This document shows positions 26,608 through 34,243 of a stretch of 64,000 nucleotides of DNA, piece by piece (positions within the stretch are counted from its first letter, which is position 1; each line of letters opens with the position of its first letter). The DNA lies in contig CANRWP010000006.1 in the NCBI GenBank assembly GCA_947643595.1, forward strand, positions 1 through 64,000, written 5' to 3'. Origin of the DNA: an uncultured bacterium. GTDB taxonomy: Bacteria; Bacillota; Clostridia; Lachnospirales; Lachnospiraceae. The translations under genes and the position numbers were made by a program. The notes under the pieces are model-generated. The model had not been told where the DNA came from. It ran no database searches and was given only the letters and a program-made list of their open reading frames with translations.

Positions 26608-27615
26608 TTACGGCGCTATATTATCCAACACATCATGGATCTCGTCCTCCGTCATCCCTGTGAATTGAAGGATCGCATCGTAAGCGGTTCCCGTAAACAT
26701 GGTCGTGGTTCTCGTCTCTCCGGACTCCGTGTCATCGCTGAGCTTAAAAGTGATGCCCGCCGCGTTCAGATATTCTCTTTCATTGCCGGTCTCGCCTGTG
26801 GTCGTGATGACCATGCTTGCGGTCTCGGCGATCTCGCCGGATTCGGCGGCCCGGTATTTCTGCTGTTCCAATGTAAAGCGTCCGCTGCCGCAGGAAAATT
26901 CTCCGGTGATGCGGTAATCCATCTCCGAACCGATGCCAGTGGCAATATCGGATTCATCAGGCAGATGTTCGGTCTGATAATAGAAGGTATCTCCGGTGTA
27001 GTTGGTCTTGAATAACCGGTCAAACCCTGCGTCGTCTGCCGCTGTAAAATAGTCCGCGTATCGGTATTCCGTGATGCGGGAAGTCTGATACCCTTTTGTC
27101 CAGTTTACGGCGTCATCGGAGTTCCAGACCTCGTAGGTGTCATCCCAGACTTTCCTGCTGAGCCAGGGAGTGGCGGGAGAGCCCCCCTCCTCGGAGACAG
27201 GGCTGATGATATCTTCCTCAGACATTTCGGGCAGTTTGGCGTCGACCCAATCACCTTCCTCCGGAAGATAGGATATCTGTATATCTTCCCCGGCGGTAAA
27301 TCCTCTGGTCGAAAAATGAATGTTACCGTTGTAGATTACGGCGGCACTGGCAGTCCCACCCACCAATAAAACAGCGACAGCTGCTGCTGCGGCGATGCCG
27401 GAGAGACGTTTGGACGTTTTTCTTATATTCATGTTTTCATGCTCCTTTCGTTTCAGCTGGTACAGGAAATTCTCCGGCATATGATCCGCCGGTTTTTGCC
27501 CTCTCAGGCGGCACAGTTCGAGACATGCTTTGTCCGCCTTGTCGAAGTCGCCCTGTTTCAGATACAAATCTATCTTTTTATTCAGTTTTTTAATCAATGC
27601 ATTGTTGTTCTCCAT
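26608..27615 (-). CDS. Putative membrane anti-sigma or sigma-dependent protein
   Basis: Unrecognised protein of 335 aa. The first 70 residues are charged and cytoplasmic (ALIKKLNKKIDLYLKQGDFDKADKAC). One membrane segment follows (about 72-92, SGIAAAAAVAVLLVGGTASA). The remaining 240 residues are outside and beta-rich. This layout, plus its place directly downstream of an ECF sigma gene, fits an anti-sigma factor. However, no ZAS or RsgI-type motif is seen, so that role is inference. It carries its own copy of the promoter-like element that precedes the sigma gene. GGAGACTCCT-type spacing gives GGAG before the ATG. Confidence 0.75.
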   Translation of the reverse strand: MENNNALIKKLNKKIDLYLKQGDFDKADKACLELCRLRGQKPADHMPENFLYQLKRKEHENMNIRKTSKRLSGIAAAAAVAVLLVGGTASAAVIYNGNIHFSTRGFTAGEDIQISYLPEEGDWVDAKLPEMSEEDIISPVSEEGGSPATPWLSRKVWDDTYEVWNSDDAVNWTKGYQTSRITEYRYADYFTAADDAGFDRLFKTNYTGDTFYYQTEHLPDESDIATGIGSEMDYRITGEFSCGSGRFTLEQQKYRAAESGEIAETASMVITTTGETGNEREYLNAAGITFKLSDDTESGETRTTTMFTGTAYDAILQFTGMTEDEIHDVLDNIAP

Positions 27616-27658
27616 AGGAGTCTCCTTTATACAGGCTTTGTATGCCGCTCATACGTTT

Positions 27659-27672
27659 GATACTGCAGTATC
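27659..27672. repeat. Perfect palindrome GATACTGCAGTATC in the leader of the downstream gene
   Basis: A 14-base perfect palindrome between the promoter-like element and the gene at 27615. It may be a leader hairpin or a protein site. Confidence 0.4.
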
Positions 27673-27692
27673 GGGTGCGCGCTCACCTTATA

Positions 27693-27724
27693 TCTATATA
27701 TGGCATTACCCGACGGATGTAACG
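27693..27724 (-). promoter_or_regulatory. ECF-type promoter copy A
   Basis: On the minus strand: CGTTACATCC, then 11 bases, then CCATATATAGA. Both blocks and the spacing match copy B at 28313-28344 exactly, with CG also shared inside the spacer. It lies 77 bases before the gene at 27615. A sigma-A reading (GTTACA, 17 bases, TATATA) is possible too. Confidence 0.7.
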
Positions 27725-27749
27725 GAATGAGATTATAAAAAACTCTGCC

Positions 27750-28271
27750 TCAGAAATCGTCGAGATGGAGATTTTCGACGATTCTGCGCATTTTTCTGCG
27801 GATACGCGTATATTTCATGCGGACTGCCGTCTCGTTCATCGCCAGTTCCTCCGCGATAACTTTCATCGGTTTTTTCTGAACGTAATATTTCCGGTACAGA
27901 TCCCGTTCTTTTGGCTTTAAACCGGAGAGCACCTGTTCCCGGAAAGAGATCTCGTTGACGTTTTCCGATTTCAGCTGACAGAGTTCCTCAAAGGTGTCAC
28001 GTCCGGAGGAGACAGCTTTTGCATCTTCAAATTTCGTCTCTCTTGCGGCGGCTTTCCCGGTCTTTTTATAGTATTCCAGCACCAGATTCGCGGCGGTCGC
28101 ATACAGAAAGGCGATCGGCTTTTCATGGGACAGGAAAGTCTCGCCCTTTTGCCAGGCGATAAAGAAGACATCCTGCGTGATATCCTCTGCGGCCTCTCTG
28201 TTTCCGGTTTTCGCCAGTATGTAGTTGTGGATGCGGGCGTAGTTGTCCCGGCATATCTCTTCAAATTGCAT
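27750..28271 (-). CDS. ECF-type RNA polymerase sigma factor
   Basis: Alternative sigma factor of 173 aa. Region 2 (about 5-70) has NYILAKTGNREAAEDITQDVFFIAW, and region 4 (about 115-165) has LKPKERDLYRKYYVQKKPMKVIAEELAMNE with a helix-turn-helix. There is no region 1 or 3, as in the ECF group. A membrane protein gene follows on the same strand. Both genes have the same promoter-like element, which suggests that this sigma factor drives itself and its neighbour (inference). The signal is unknown. Confidence 0.9.
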   Translation of the reverse strand: MQFEEICRDNYARIHNYILAKTGNREAAEDITQDVFFIAWQKGETFLSHEKPIAFLYATAANLVLEYYKKTGKAAARETKFEDAKAVSSGRDTFEELCQLKSENVNEISFREQVLSGLKPKERDLYRKYYVQKKPMKVIAEELAMNETAVRMKYTRIRRKMRRIVENLHLDDF

Positions 28272-28283
28272 GGTTTCCTCATT

Positions 28284-28306
28284 CCGGCGCAGTTTTTTAG
28301 CGCCGG
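28284..28306 (-). other. Hairpin in the sigma gene leader
   Basis: CCGGCGC (28284-28290) with GCGCCGG (28300-28306) around a 9-base loop, between promoter copy B and the ribosome binding site (GAGGAAACC). It could tune translation of the sigma factor. Confidence 0.5.
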
Positions 28307-28312
28307 CCTCCG

Positions 28313-28344
28313 TCTATATATGGAGATTTTCGGGGGATGTAACG
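28313..28344 (-). promoter_or_regulatory. ECF-type promoter copy B, before the sigma gene
   Basis: CGTTACATCC, 11 bases, CCATATATAGA on the minus strand, 42 bases before the sigma factor start. See copy A at 27693-27724. Confidence 0.7.
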
Positions 28345-28423
28345 CTTGTTTATTGAATATTTATCGGAGAGAGAGTAGAATAGCATTATTGTTACAAATA
28401 TTGCGGAATCAGGAGGAGACAGG

Positions 28424-29233
28424 ATGAAACTCGGTTTTATAGGACTCGGCAGCATGGCGTCCGCCGTCATAGGCGGCATTTTAAAGGAGGGGATCGCGGC
28501 GCCGGAGGATATTATCGGTTCCACGAAAACGCGGGAGAGCGCAGAAAAAAAGGCGAAAGAGTTTAAGATAGAGACCTGCACGGACAACAGGGAGGTGGTC
28601 AGACAGGCGGATGTGCTGGTGCTGGCGGTGAAGCCCCAGTTTTTCACGGAAGTGATCGCGGAGATCCGGGATATTTTGAGGGAGGATACGCTGGTGATCA
28701 GCGTGGCGGCGGGAAAGACCATAAAATATATCGAGGAGCAGTTCGCGGGGGGCGGGGAGGCAAAAACCGTCAAACTGGTGCGCTGTATGCCCAACACGCC
28801 GGCGCTGGTGCTGGCGGGATGCACCGGGTTCTGCGTGAATGAGCAGGTAGACCGGCCGGAGAAAGAGTTTGCGGAAAGACTGTTCTCCAGCTTCGGGAAG
28901 GCGATAGAAGTACCGGAGCGCCTGATGGATACCGTGGGCAGCGTCAGCGGCAGCTCCCCGGCGTTTGTTTTTATGTTTATCGAGGCGCTGGCGGACGGGG
29001 CGGTGGCGGAGGGAATGCCGAGAAAACAGGCGATAGAGTTTGCGGCGCAGGCGGTCTGCGGCAGCGCAAAACTGGTGCTGGAGAGCGGAAAGCATCCGGG
29101 GGAACTGAAAGACATGGTCTGTTCTCCCGGCGGCACCACGATTCAGGGGGTGAGAACCCTGGAGAAGGGCGGAATGCGGGGAGCGGTGATGGACGCGGTG
29201 ATCGCCTGCGTGGAAAAGACGAGGAAACTGTAG
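28424..29233 (+). CDS. proC: Pyrroline-5-carboxylate reductase
   Basis: Last step of proline synthesis: NAD(P)H reduction of pyrroline-5-carboxylate. 269 aa, normal length. The Rossmann start is KLGFIGLGSMASAVIGG. VLAVKPQ and RCMPNTPALV are conserved. The C-terminal helical dimer domain shows SVSGSSPAFVFMFIEALADG and VCSPGGTTIQGV. AGGAGGAGACAGG precedes the ATG. It is divergent from the sigma-factor locus. Confidence 0.97.
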   Translation: MKLGFIGLGSMASAVIGGILKEGIAAPEDIIGSTKTRESAEKKAKEFKIETCTDNREVVRQADVLVLAVKPQFFTEVIAEIRDILREDTLVISVAAGKTIKYIEEQFAGGGEAKTVKLVRCMPNTPALVLAGCTGFCVNEQVDRPEKEFAERLFSSFGKAIEVPERLMDTVGSVSGSSPAFVFMFIEALADGAVAEGMPRKQAIEFAAQAVCGSAKLVLESGKHPGELKDMVCSPGGTTIQGVRTLEKGGMRGAVMDAVIACVEKTRKL

Positions 29234-29388
29234 AGTCAAAAGTCTCGCGGCGGCTTTGTTACAATATTATGTCAATCGGAAACAAATATATATTAAATGT
29301 GAACTTGATTTCCCCGTTGACATAACGCATAAAAACAGCTGTTATGCATTGTTTCTTAAGAAAACCTTAAAAATTTTTGTTTAAAAGT

Positions 29389-29417
29389 TTGACAATAAGT
29401 TTATAATTTGTTAATAT
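29389..29417 (+). promoter_or_regulatory. Promoter of the SleB-like hydrolase gene
   Basis: TTGACA, 17-base spacer, TAATAT. Confidence 0.75.
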
Positions 29418-29422
29418 AAGGT

Positions 29423-29448
29423 TGTAACAAATGTAACATATTTGTAAC
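29423..29448 (+). promoter_or_regulatory. Triple TGTAAC repeat, WalR-box-like
   Basis: TGTAAC at 29423, 29432 and 29443. The last two are 5 bases apart and match TGTWAH-N5-TGTWAH. The repeat begins at about the transcription start, a place expected to repress. Confidence 0.6.
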
Positions 29449-29491
29449 AACTTAATAAAAAAAGACTAAACTTAAAAGGAAGGTTATCGAG

Positions 29492-30160
29492 ATGTGTAAC
29501 AGTAAGAGATGGCTGACAGGTCTTCTGGGCATGGTGATGTGTCTGACCCTGGCAGTCGTGGCAAAGCAGGATGTAGAGGCCGGGCAGGATTACGAGATCG
29601 GCAGTTATATCGTTTGCACAGAAGATACGAATCTGTTTGTATTGCCGGACTGTAATGAGGGAGTGGTCGCTCCGATCGCGAAAAACAGCGTTGCAGTGGT
29701 AGTGGAAAACGACGATATATATACGAAAGTGAACTGTAACGGTGCGGAAGGATATCTGTATCAGGAGTTTATCGGTTACGACGAAGAGCTTATCGCGGCA
29801 TATCAGGCAGAACTTTTGGCGAGGAGCGAAGAGGTTCGCATGGTGGCGGCCATGATCCAGTGTGAGGCGGGCAATCAGCCGATCGAAGGACAGATTGCGG
29901 TGGGAGCGGTTATCATGAACCGTGTAAAATCCCTGAGCTACCCGAATACGATCGTGGAAGTGCTGTATCAGCCGAACCAGTTCGGCCCTGCGGACAGCCA
30001 GCTGTTTGCGAGTCTGCTGGCGAATGACAATATCAAGGATACCTGCAGAGAGGCGGCAAAACAGGCGTTTATGGGAGTGGACAATGTAAACGGAGCGCTG
30101 CACTTTAGAAGAGCAGGCAACAAAGAAGGCATTGTGATCGGCAACCATGTATTTTACTGA
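29492..30160 (+). CDS. Secreted cell wall hydrolase, SleB-like
   Basis: Exported protein of 222 aa. A signal peptide runs to about residue 30 (cleavage near VEA). Next come an SH3-like wall-binding stretch (about 40-95, YIVCTEDTNLFVLPDC...VNCNGAEGYLYQEF) and the hydrolase_2 domain, with the catalytic Glu in IQCEAGNQPIEGQIAVGAVIMNRV and the ending GALHFRRAGN. It cleaves peptidoglycan glycan strands. Spore-lytic SleB is one family member, but the general domain is common in vegetative wall remodelling. Its promoter carries a WalR-box-like repeat. GGAAGGTTATCGAG precedes the ATG. Confidence 0.9.
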   Translation: MCNSKRWLTGLLGMVMCLTLAVVAKQDVEAGQDYEIGSYIVCTEDTNLFVLPDCNEGVVAPIAKNSVAVVVENDDIYTKVNCNGAEGYLYQEFIGYDEELIAAYQAELLARSEEVRMVAAMIQCEAGNQPIEGQIAVGAVIMNRVKSLSYPNTIVEVLYQPNQFGPADSQLFASLLANDNIKDTCREAAKQAFMGVDNVNGALHFRRAGNKEGIVIGNHVFY

Positions 30161-30190
30161 TGCGAAGTGAAAACTGAATATGTGATGCAG

Positions 30191-30227
30191 GATATCCCGG
30201 AAACATTCTCCGGGATATCTTTTTTTT
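30191..30227 (+). terminator. Rho-independent terminator after the SleB-like gene
   Basis: GATATCCCGG (30191-30200) with CCGGGATATC (30210-30219), then eight T. Confidence 0.95.
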
Positions 30228-30235
30228 GATTTTAT

Positions 30236-30264
30236 TTGTAAAATAGGATGAAAAGGTGTAGAAT
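30236..30264 (+). promoter_or_regulatory. Promoter of the NfeD-SPFH operon
   Basis: TTGTAA, 17-base spacer, TAGAAT. Confidence 0.55.
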
Positions 30265-30325
30265 AACAGTTATATGGAAGCCGATGAATCCTGTCCGGGT
30301 GTTTCGGCGGAAAGGAGAGAACAAG

Positions 30326-30784
30326 ATGGAATGGATAACAAATCCTGTGGTCGTGTGGCTTATCATTCTGGTATTGCTTGTCATCATTGAGATCTTTACG
30401 CTGGGACTGACGACGATCTGGTTTGCGGGCGGCGCGCTGGTGGCGATCGTTGTGGCGGCATTGGGCGGCCCTGTATGGCTGCAGGTGCTGGTTGCGCTTA
30501 TCGTTTCGACAGTGCTTCTGTTCTTTACAAGGCCGGTGGCGATGAAATATTTTAACCGGGATCGGGAAAAGACCAACGCGGAATCGTTAGTGGGCAGGCA
30601 GGCGATCGTTCTGAACGAGATCAATAATCTGCAGGGCACGGGACAGGTGACGATAAATGGCATGGAGTGGACAGCGAGGACTATTGTGGACGGACAGACG
30701 ATAACCCCCGGGGAGGTAGTGGTCGTCAGGGGCATCCACGGAGTAAAGTTGCTGGTGGACCGCGAAGAAAACTATAATATTTAA
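30326..30784 (+). CDS. NfeD-like membrane protein
   Basis: Small membrane protein of 152 aa. The start at 30326 follows AAAGGAGAGAACAAG. Three hydrophobic segments fill residues 5-75 (VVWLIILVLLVIIEIFTLGL; FAGGALVAIVVAALGG). The C-terminal half is an OB fold (LVGRQAIVLNEINNLQGTGQV...VVVRGIHGVKLLV). NfeD proteins usually pair with SPFH/stomatin proteins, as here (next gene, 17 bases on), and are linked to membrane microdomains. Confidence 0.9.
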   Translation: MEWITNPVVVWLIILVLLVIIEIFTLGLTTIWFAGGALVAIVVAALGGPVWLQVLVALIVSTVLLFFTRPVAMKYFNRDREKTNAESLVGRQAIVLNEINNLQGTGQVTINGMEWTARTIVDGQTITPGEVVVVRGIHGVKLLVDREENYNI

Positions 30785-30801
30785 GAGAAGGAGAGAAGAA
30801 A

Positions 30802-31737
30802 ATGAGTGCAGGTATTTTTTTGGTTTTTGTATTTTTGATTCTGTTTGTTCTGGCAGTGTGTGTAGTGGCGTCCAGTGTTAAGATCGTACCGCAGGCGCAT
30901 GCGTATGTGGTGGAGAGGCTGGGGGCATACCAGGGCACATGGTCTGTGGGTATCCACTTCAAGATGCCTATCTTTGACAGGGTGGCAAGACGTGTGATCC
31001 TGAAAGAGCAGGTGGTTGACTTTGCACCCCAGCCCGTTATCACAAAGGATAACGTGACGATGCGGATCGATACGGTAGTGTTCTTCCAGATCACGGATCC
31101 GAAGCTGTTTACCTACGGTGTGGAGAATCCGATCATGGCGATCGAAAATCTGACGGCGACCACGCTGCGAAACATCATCGGTGAGCTGGAGCTCGATCAG
31201 ACTCTGACGTCGAGGGAGACGATCAACACAAAGATGCGCGCGTCCCTGGACGAGGCGACAGATCCCTGGGGTATCAAAGTAAACCGTGTGGAACTTAAAA
31301 ATATCATTCCTCCCGCGGAGATTCAGAATTCCATGGAGCGCCAGATGAAAGCGGAGCGTGAGCGCCGTGAGGCCGTGACGAGAGCGGAAGGTGAGAAGAA
31401 GGCGAGCGTGACTGTTGCGGAAGGTAAGAAAGCTGCGGCGATCCTGGAGGCGGAAGCTGAGAAGCAGTCCGCGATCCTGCGCGCGGAAGCCCAGAAAGAA
31501 AAGATGATCCGTGAGGCGGAAGGTCAGGCGGAAGCGATCATGAAAGTACAGCAGGCCACGGCGGACGGTATCCGGATGCTGCGGGAGGCGGGCGCTGATG
31601 AGGCGGTGTTAAAGCTCAAGAGTCTGGAAGCGTTTGCCAAGGCGGCGGACGGACATGCGACGAAGATCATCATTCCCTCTGAGATCCAGGGGATTGCGGG
31701 GTTGGCAGGTTCCGTGAAAGAGATCATGGCAAAATAG
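30802..31737 (+). CDS. SPFH (stomatin/Band 7) domain protein
   Basis: Membrane-anchored scaffold protein of 311 aa. An N-terminal membrane segment (about 4-25) precedes the SPFH domain (about 30-190, KIVPQAHAYVVERLGAYQGTW; RRVILKEQVVDFAPQPVITKDN). A charged Ala/Glu-rich helix then runs to about residue 250 (EAEKQSAILRAEAQKEKMIR). Members of the QmcA/YbbK branch form oligomers in membrane microdomains. Operon partner of the NfeD-like gene. Followed by a strong terminator. Confidence 0.93.
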   Translation: MSAGIFLVFVFLILFVLAVCVVASSVKIVPQAHAYVVERLGAYQGTWSVGIHFKMPIFDRVARRVILKEQVVDFAPQPVITKDNVTMRIDTVVFFQITDPKLFTYGVENPIMAIENLTATTLRNIIGELELDQTLTSRETINTKMRASLDEATDPWGIKVNRVELKNIIPPAEIQNSMERQMKAERERREAVTRAEGEKKASVTVAEGKKAAAILEAEAEKQSAILRAEAQKEKMIREAEGQAEAIMKVQQATADGIRMLREAGADEAVLKLKSLEAFAKAADGHATKIIIPSEIQGIAGLAGSVKEIMAK

Positions 31738-31756
31738 AGAAGAGATTATAAATTGC

Positions 31757-31795
31757 CCCCCGCAGGATAAAAGGATACCCTGCGGGGGAATTTTT
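31757..31795 (+). terminator. Rho-independent terminator after the SPFH gene
   Basis: CCCCCGCAGG (31757-31766) with CCTGCGGGGG (31779-31788), then AATTTTT. Confidence 0.92.
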
Positions 31796-31832
31796 GTGAT
31801 CGGATAGAATATTCGAGTGAAGGAGCCGGAAA

Positions 31833-32831
31833 ATGGATTTAAAGGGAAGACATTTTTTGAAATTGCTGGACTATACGCCGGAGGAGATCAAATATTTGCT
31901 GGATCTCTCGGCGGAATTTAAGGAGAAAAAGAAAAAGGGGGAGCTGACGGAGTATTTTCGGGGAAAGAACGTTGCTTTGATCTTTGAGAAGACTTCCACG
32001 AGGACAAGGTGTTCCTTTGAAGTGGCCGCCCATGATCTGGGGATGGGGACGACCTATCTGGACCCGGCGGGATCACAGATCGGAAAGAAGGAGAGCATAG
32101 CGGACACGGCACGGGTGCTGGGGCGGATGTACGAGGGAATCGAGTACCGTGGCTTCGGGCAGGAGATCGTGGAGGAGCTCGCGAAATATGCCGGCGTGCC
32201 GGTCTGGAACGGACTGACGAACGAGTTTCACCCTACTCAGATGCTGGCGGATCTTCTTACGATCCGGGAGCGTTTCGGTTATCTGAAGGGAATCCGGCTG
32301 ACTTATATGGGCGATGCCCGCTTTAATATGGGGAATTCTCTGATGGTTGCCTGCGCGAAGATGGGGATGCATTTTACCGCCTGTACGACAGCAGAATTTT
32401 TCCCGGAGAAAGAGCTGGTGGAGCAGTGCAGAGAGATCGCTGAACAGACCGGGGGAAGCGTCACACTGGAGGAGGATGCCATGAAGGGCACCAGGGGAGC
32501 CGATGTGGTATATACGGATGTGTGGGTATCCATGGGCGAGCCGGACGAGGCGTGGAGCGACAGAATAAGAGCGCTCTCCCCCTATCAGGTAAACCGGAGA
32601 ATCATGGAGAATGCGGGGGAGAAAGCAGTGTTTATGCACTGTCTGCCGGCGTTCCACGATCTGAACACGAAGGTCGGGAAGGAACAGGGAGAGAAATTCG
32701 GTTTCACGGAGCTGGAGGTGACTGACGAAGTGTTCGAGTCCCCGGCCTGCATCGTGTTCGATGAGGCGGAGAACCGGATGCACACGATCAAGGCGGTGAT
32801 GGCCGCTACGCTGGGATTTCAGAAGATGTAA
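31833..32831 (+). CDS. argF: Ornithine carbamoyltransferase
   Basis: Arginine biosynthesis enzyme of 332 aa: ornithine plus carbamoyl phosphate gives citrulline. The carbamoyl-phosphate site is [24 protein letters not shown] is present, and the ornithine loop is [11 protein letters not shown], the OTC signature. VWVSMGEP is also typical. No other arg genes are nearby, and there is no arginine deiminase operon context, so a biosynthetic role is more likely. GAAGGAGCCGGAAA precedes the ATG. Confidence 0.96.
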   Translation: MDLKGRHFLKLLDYTPEEIKYLLDLSAEFKEKKKKGELTEYFRGKNVALIFEKTSTRTRCSFEVAAHDLGMGTTYLDPAGSQIGKKESIADTARVLGRMYEGIEYRGFGQEIVEELAKYAGVPVWNGLTNEFHPTQMLADLLTIRERFGYLKGIRLTYMGDARFNMGNSLMVACAKMGMHFTACTTAEFFPEKELVEQCREIAEQTGGSVTLEEDAMKGTRGADVVYTDVWVSMGEPDEAWSDRIRALSPYQVNRRIMENAGEKAVFMHCLPAFHDLNTKVGKEQGEKFGFTELEVTDEVFESPACIVFDEAENRMHTIKAVMAATLGFQKM

Positions 32832-32859
32832 AAATATGGCGGTAAGGGAGTGAGGGCAG

Positions 32860-33855
32860 ATGAAGGCGGAGATGATAAGGCTTCTGCGGGAAAAGAAGGA
32901 TTACATATCGGGGCAGGAACTCTGCGATCGCTTTCAGGTTTCCCGCACGGCGATCTGGAAGATCATCAACCAGTTGAAGGAAGAGGGGTATGTGATCGAA
33001 TCGAAGCAGAACAGAGGGTACAGGCTTGTGGAGAGCCCCGATATTATGGAGGCCTATGAGCTGGAAAGCCGCATGTGCACGAAGTGGGCGGGGCGGAAAG
33101 TTTTCTATAAGAAGGAGACCGGATCCACCAATATAGACTGCAAACTGCTCGCGGGGCAGGGCGCGCCCCACGGAGCGCTGGCGGTGGCGGAGAGGCAGGT
33201 GAGCGGCAGAGGCAGGCGCGGCAGAGGCTGGGAGTCGCCGGCCGGAGAGTCGATCTATATGTCCATACTCTGCCGACCGGATTTTCCGCCTGACAGGGCT
33301 CCGATGCTGACGCTCGTGATGGGCGTCTCGGTCGCCCAGGCGGTAGAGAAATACACCGGTCTTCCGGCGAAGATCAAATGGCCCAACGATGTGGTGGTGA
33401 ACGGGAAGAAGATCTGCGGGATATTGACGGAGATGGAGATGGGGCTGGAGACAAAGGAGATCCAGTATCTTGTGATCGGTGTGGGGATCAACGTCAACAG
33501 CGAGGCCTTTCCGGAGGAGCTGCAGGATAAGGCGACCAGCCTGTTTCTGGAGTCGGAGAGGGGAGGGCAGAAAATTTACCGCGCCCCCCTGGTCCGTCAT
33601 GTGATGGAGGCCTTTGAAAAAAATTACGGGCTGTTTTTGAGGACGCTGGATCTGTCCCTGCTGAGAGATGTGTACAATGCCTGTCTGGTGAACAGGGACG
33701 CGCCGGTAAAAGTGCTGGATCCAAAGGGCGAGTACACAGGCATCGCGAGGCAGATCGATGACGCGGGTGATCTTTTGGTGGAGACGGAGAATGGAGAAGT
33801 AAAGAAAGTATACTCCGGGGAAGTGTCAGTGCGGGGATTGTACGGATATGTGTGA
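32860..33855 (+). CDS. birA: Biotin-protein ligase with DNA-binding domain
   Basis: Attaches biotin to carboxylase carrier proteins and, with its N-terminal domain, can repress biotin genes. 331 aa. A winged helix-turn-helix lies at about 1-65 (ISGQELCDRFQVSRTAIWKII). The ligase domain is at about 75-265, with the biotinyl-AMP loop GRGRRGRGWESP and KWPNDVVVNGKKICGILTE. A C-terminal SH3-like domain is at about 275-331. It is thus the bifunctional type. No biotin synthesis or transport gene and no recognised BirA operator is in the window. Confidence 0.95.
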   Translation: MKAEMIRLLREKKDYISGQELCDRFQVSRTAIWKIINQLKEEGYVIESKQNRGYRLVESPDIMEAYELESRMCTKWAGRKVFYKKETGSTNIDCKLLAGQGAPHGALAVAERQVSGRGRRGRGWESPAGESIYMSILCRPDFPPDRAPMLTLVMGVSVAQAVEKYTGLPAKIKWPNDVVVNGKKICGILTEMEMGLETKEIQYLVIGVGINVNSEAFPEELQDKATSLFLESERGGQKIYRAPLVRHVMEAFEKNYGLFLRTLDLSLLRDVYNACLVNRDAPVKVLDPKGEYTGIARQIDDAGDLLVETENGEVKKVYSGEVSVRGLYGYV

Positions 33856-33878
33856 CAATGCGGAAGGGGAGGCTTATT

Positions 33879-34241
33879 ATGGGACAGCGGGAAGAGCGGA
33901 TCGTGCTCTGCGGCGCCAGCAGTTATGAACAGAAATATTATTTCAATAAAATATTTGAGAAGATACCGAAATCTATTCAGGATGAACTGCATATCATATG
34001 CGTGCTGTTCACTGAGGAGGCCGGAGGAGTGATCACTTTTGTCTTTGAACCGGACGGAAGCCTTTCGATCGAGACCGAGGCGGCGGAGGATGATTTCCTG
34101 TATGATGAGATATCCAGCGGGCTTTTGGTAAACAAGATCCGGAGCACCAGGAGAGAATTGCTGGAATCGCTGGATCTGTACTACAGGGTGTTTGTAAAAC
34201 ACGAAGATATTTCAGCGCTGCTGACGGAAGAGGATTTGTAG
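33879..34241 (+). CDS. Small conserved-looking cytoplasmic protein, unknown function
   Basis: 120 aa, not recognised. The start at 33879 follows GGAAGGGGAGG; an in-frame GTG at 33852 would overlap the birA stop and is less likely. Soluble, mixed alpha/beta, acidic C-terminus (ISALLTEEDL). It sits tightly between birA and the dihydrouridine synthase gene (2-base gap on the right), so it is part of that operon. No motif points to a function. Confidence 0.75.
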   Translation: MGQREERIVLCGASSYEQKYYFNKIFEKIPKSIQDELHIICVLFTEEAGGVITFVFEPDGSLSIETEAAEDDFLYDEISSGLLVNKIRSTRRELLESLDLYYRVFVKHEDISALLTEEDL

Positions 34242-34243
34242 GG

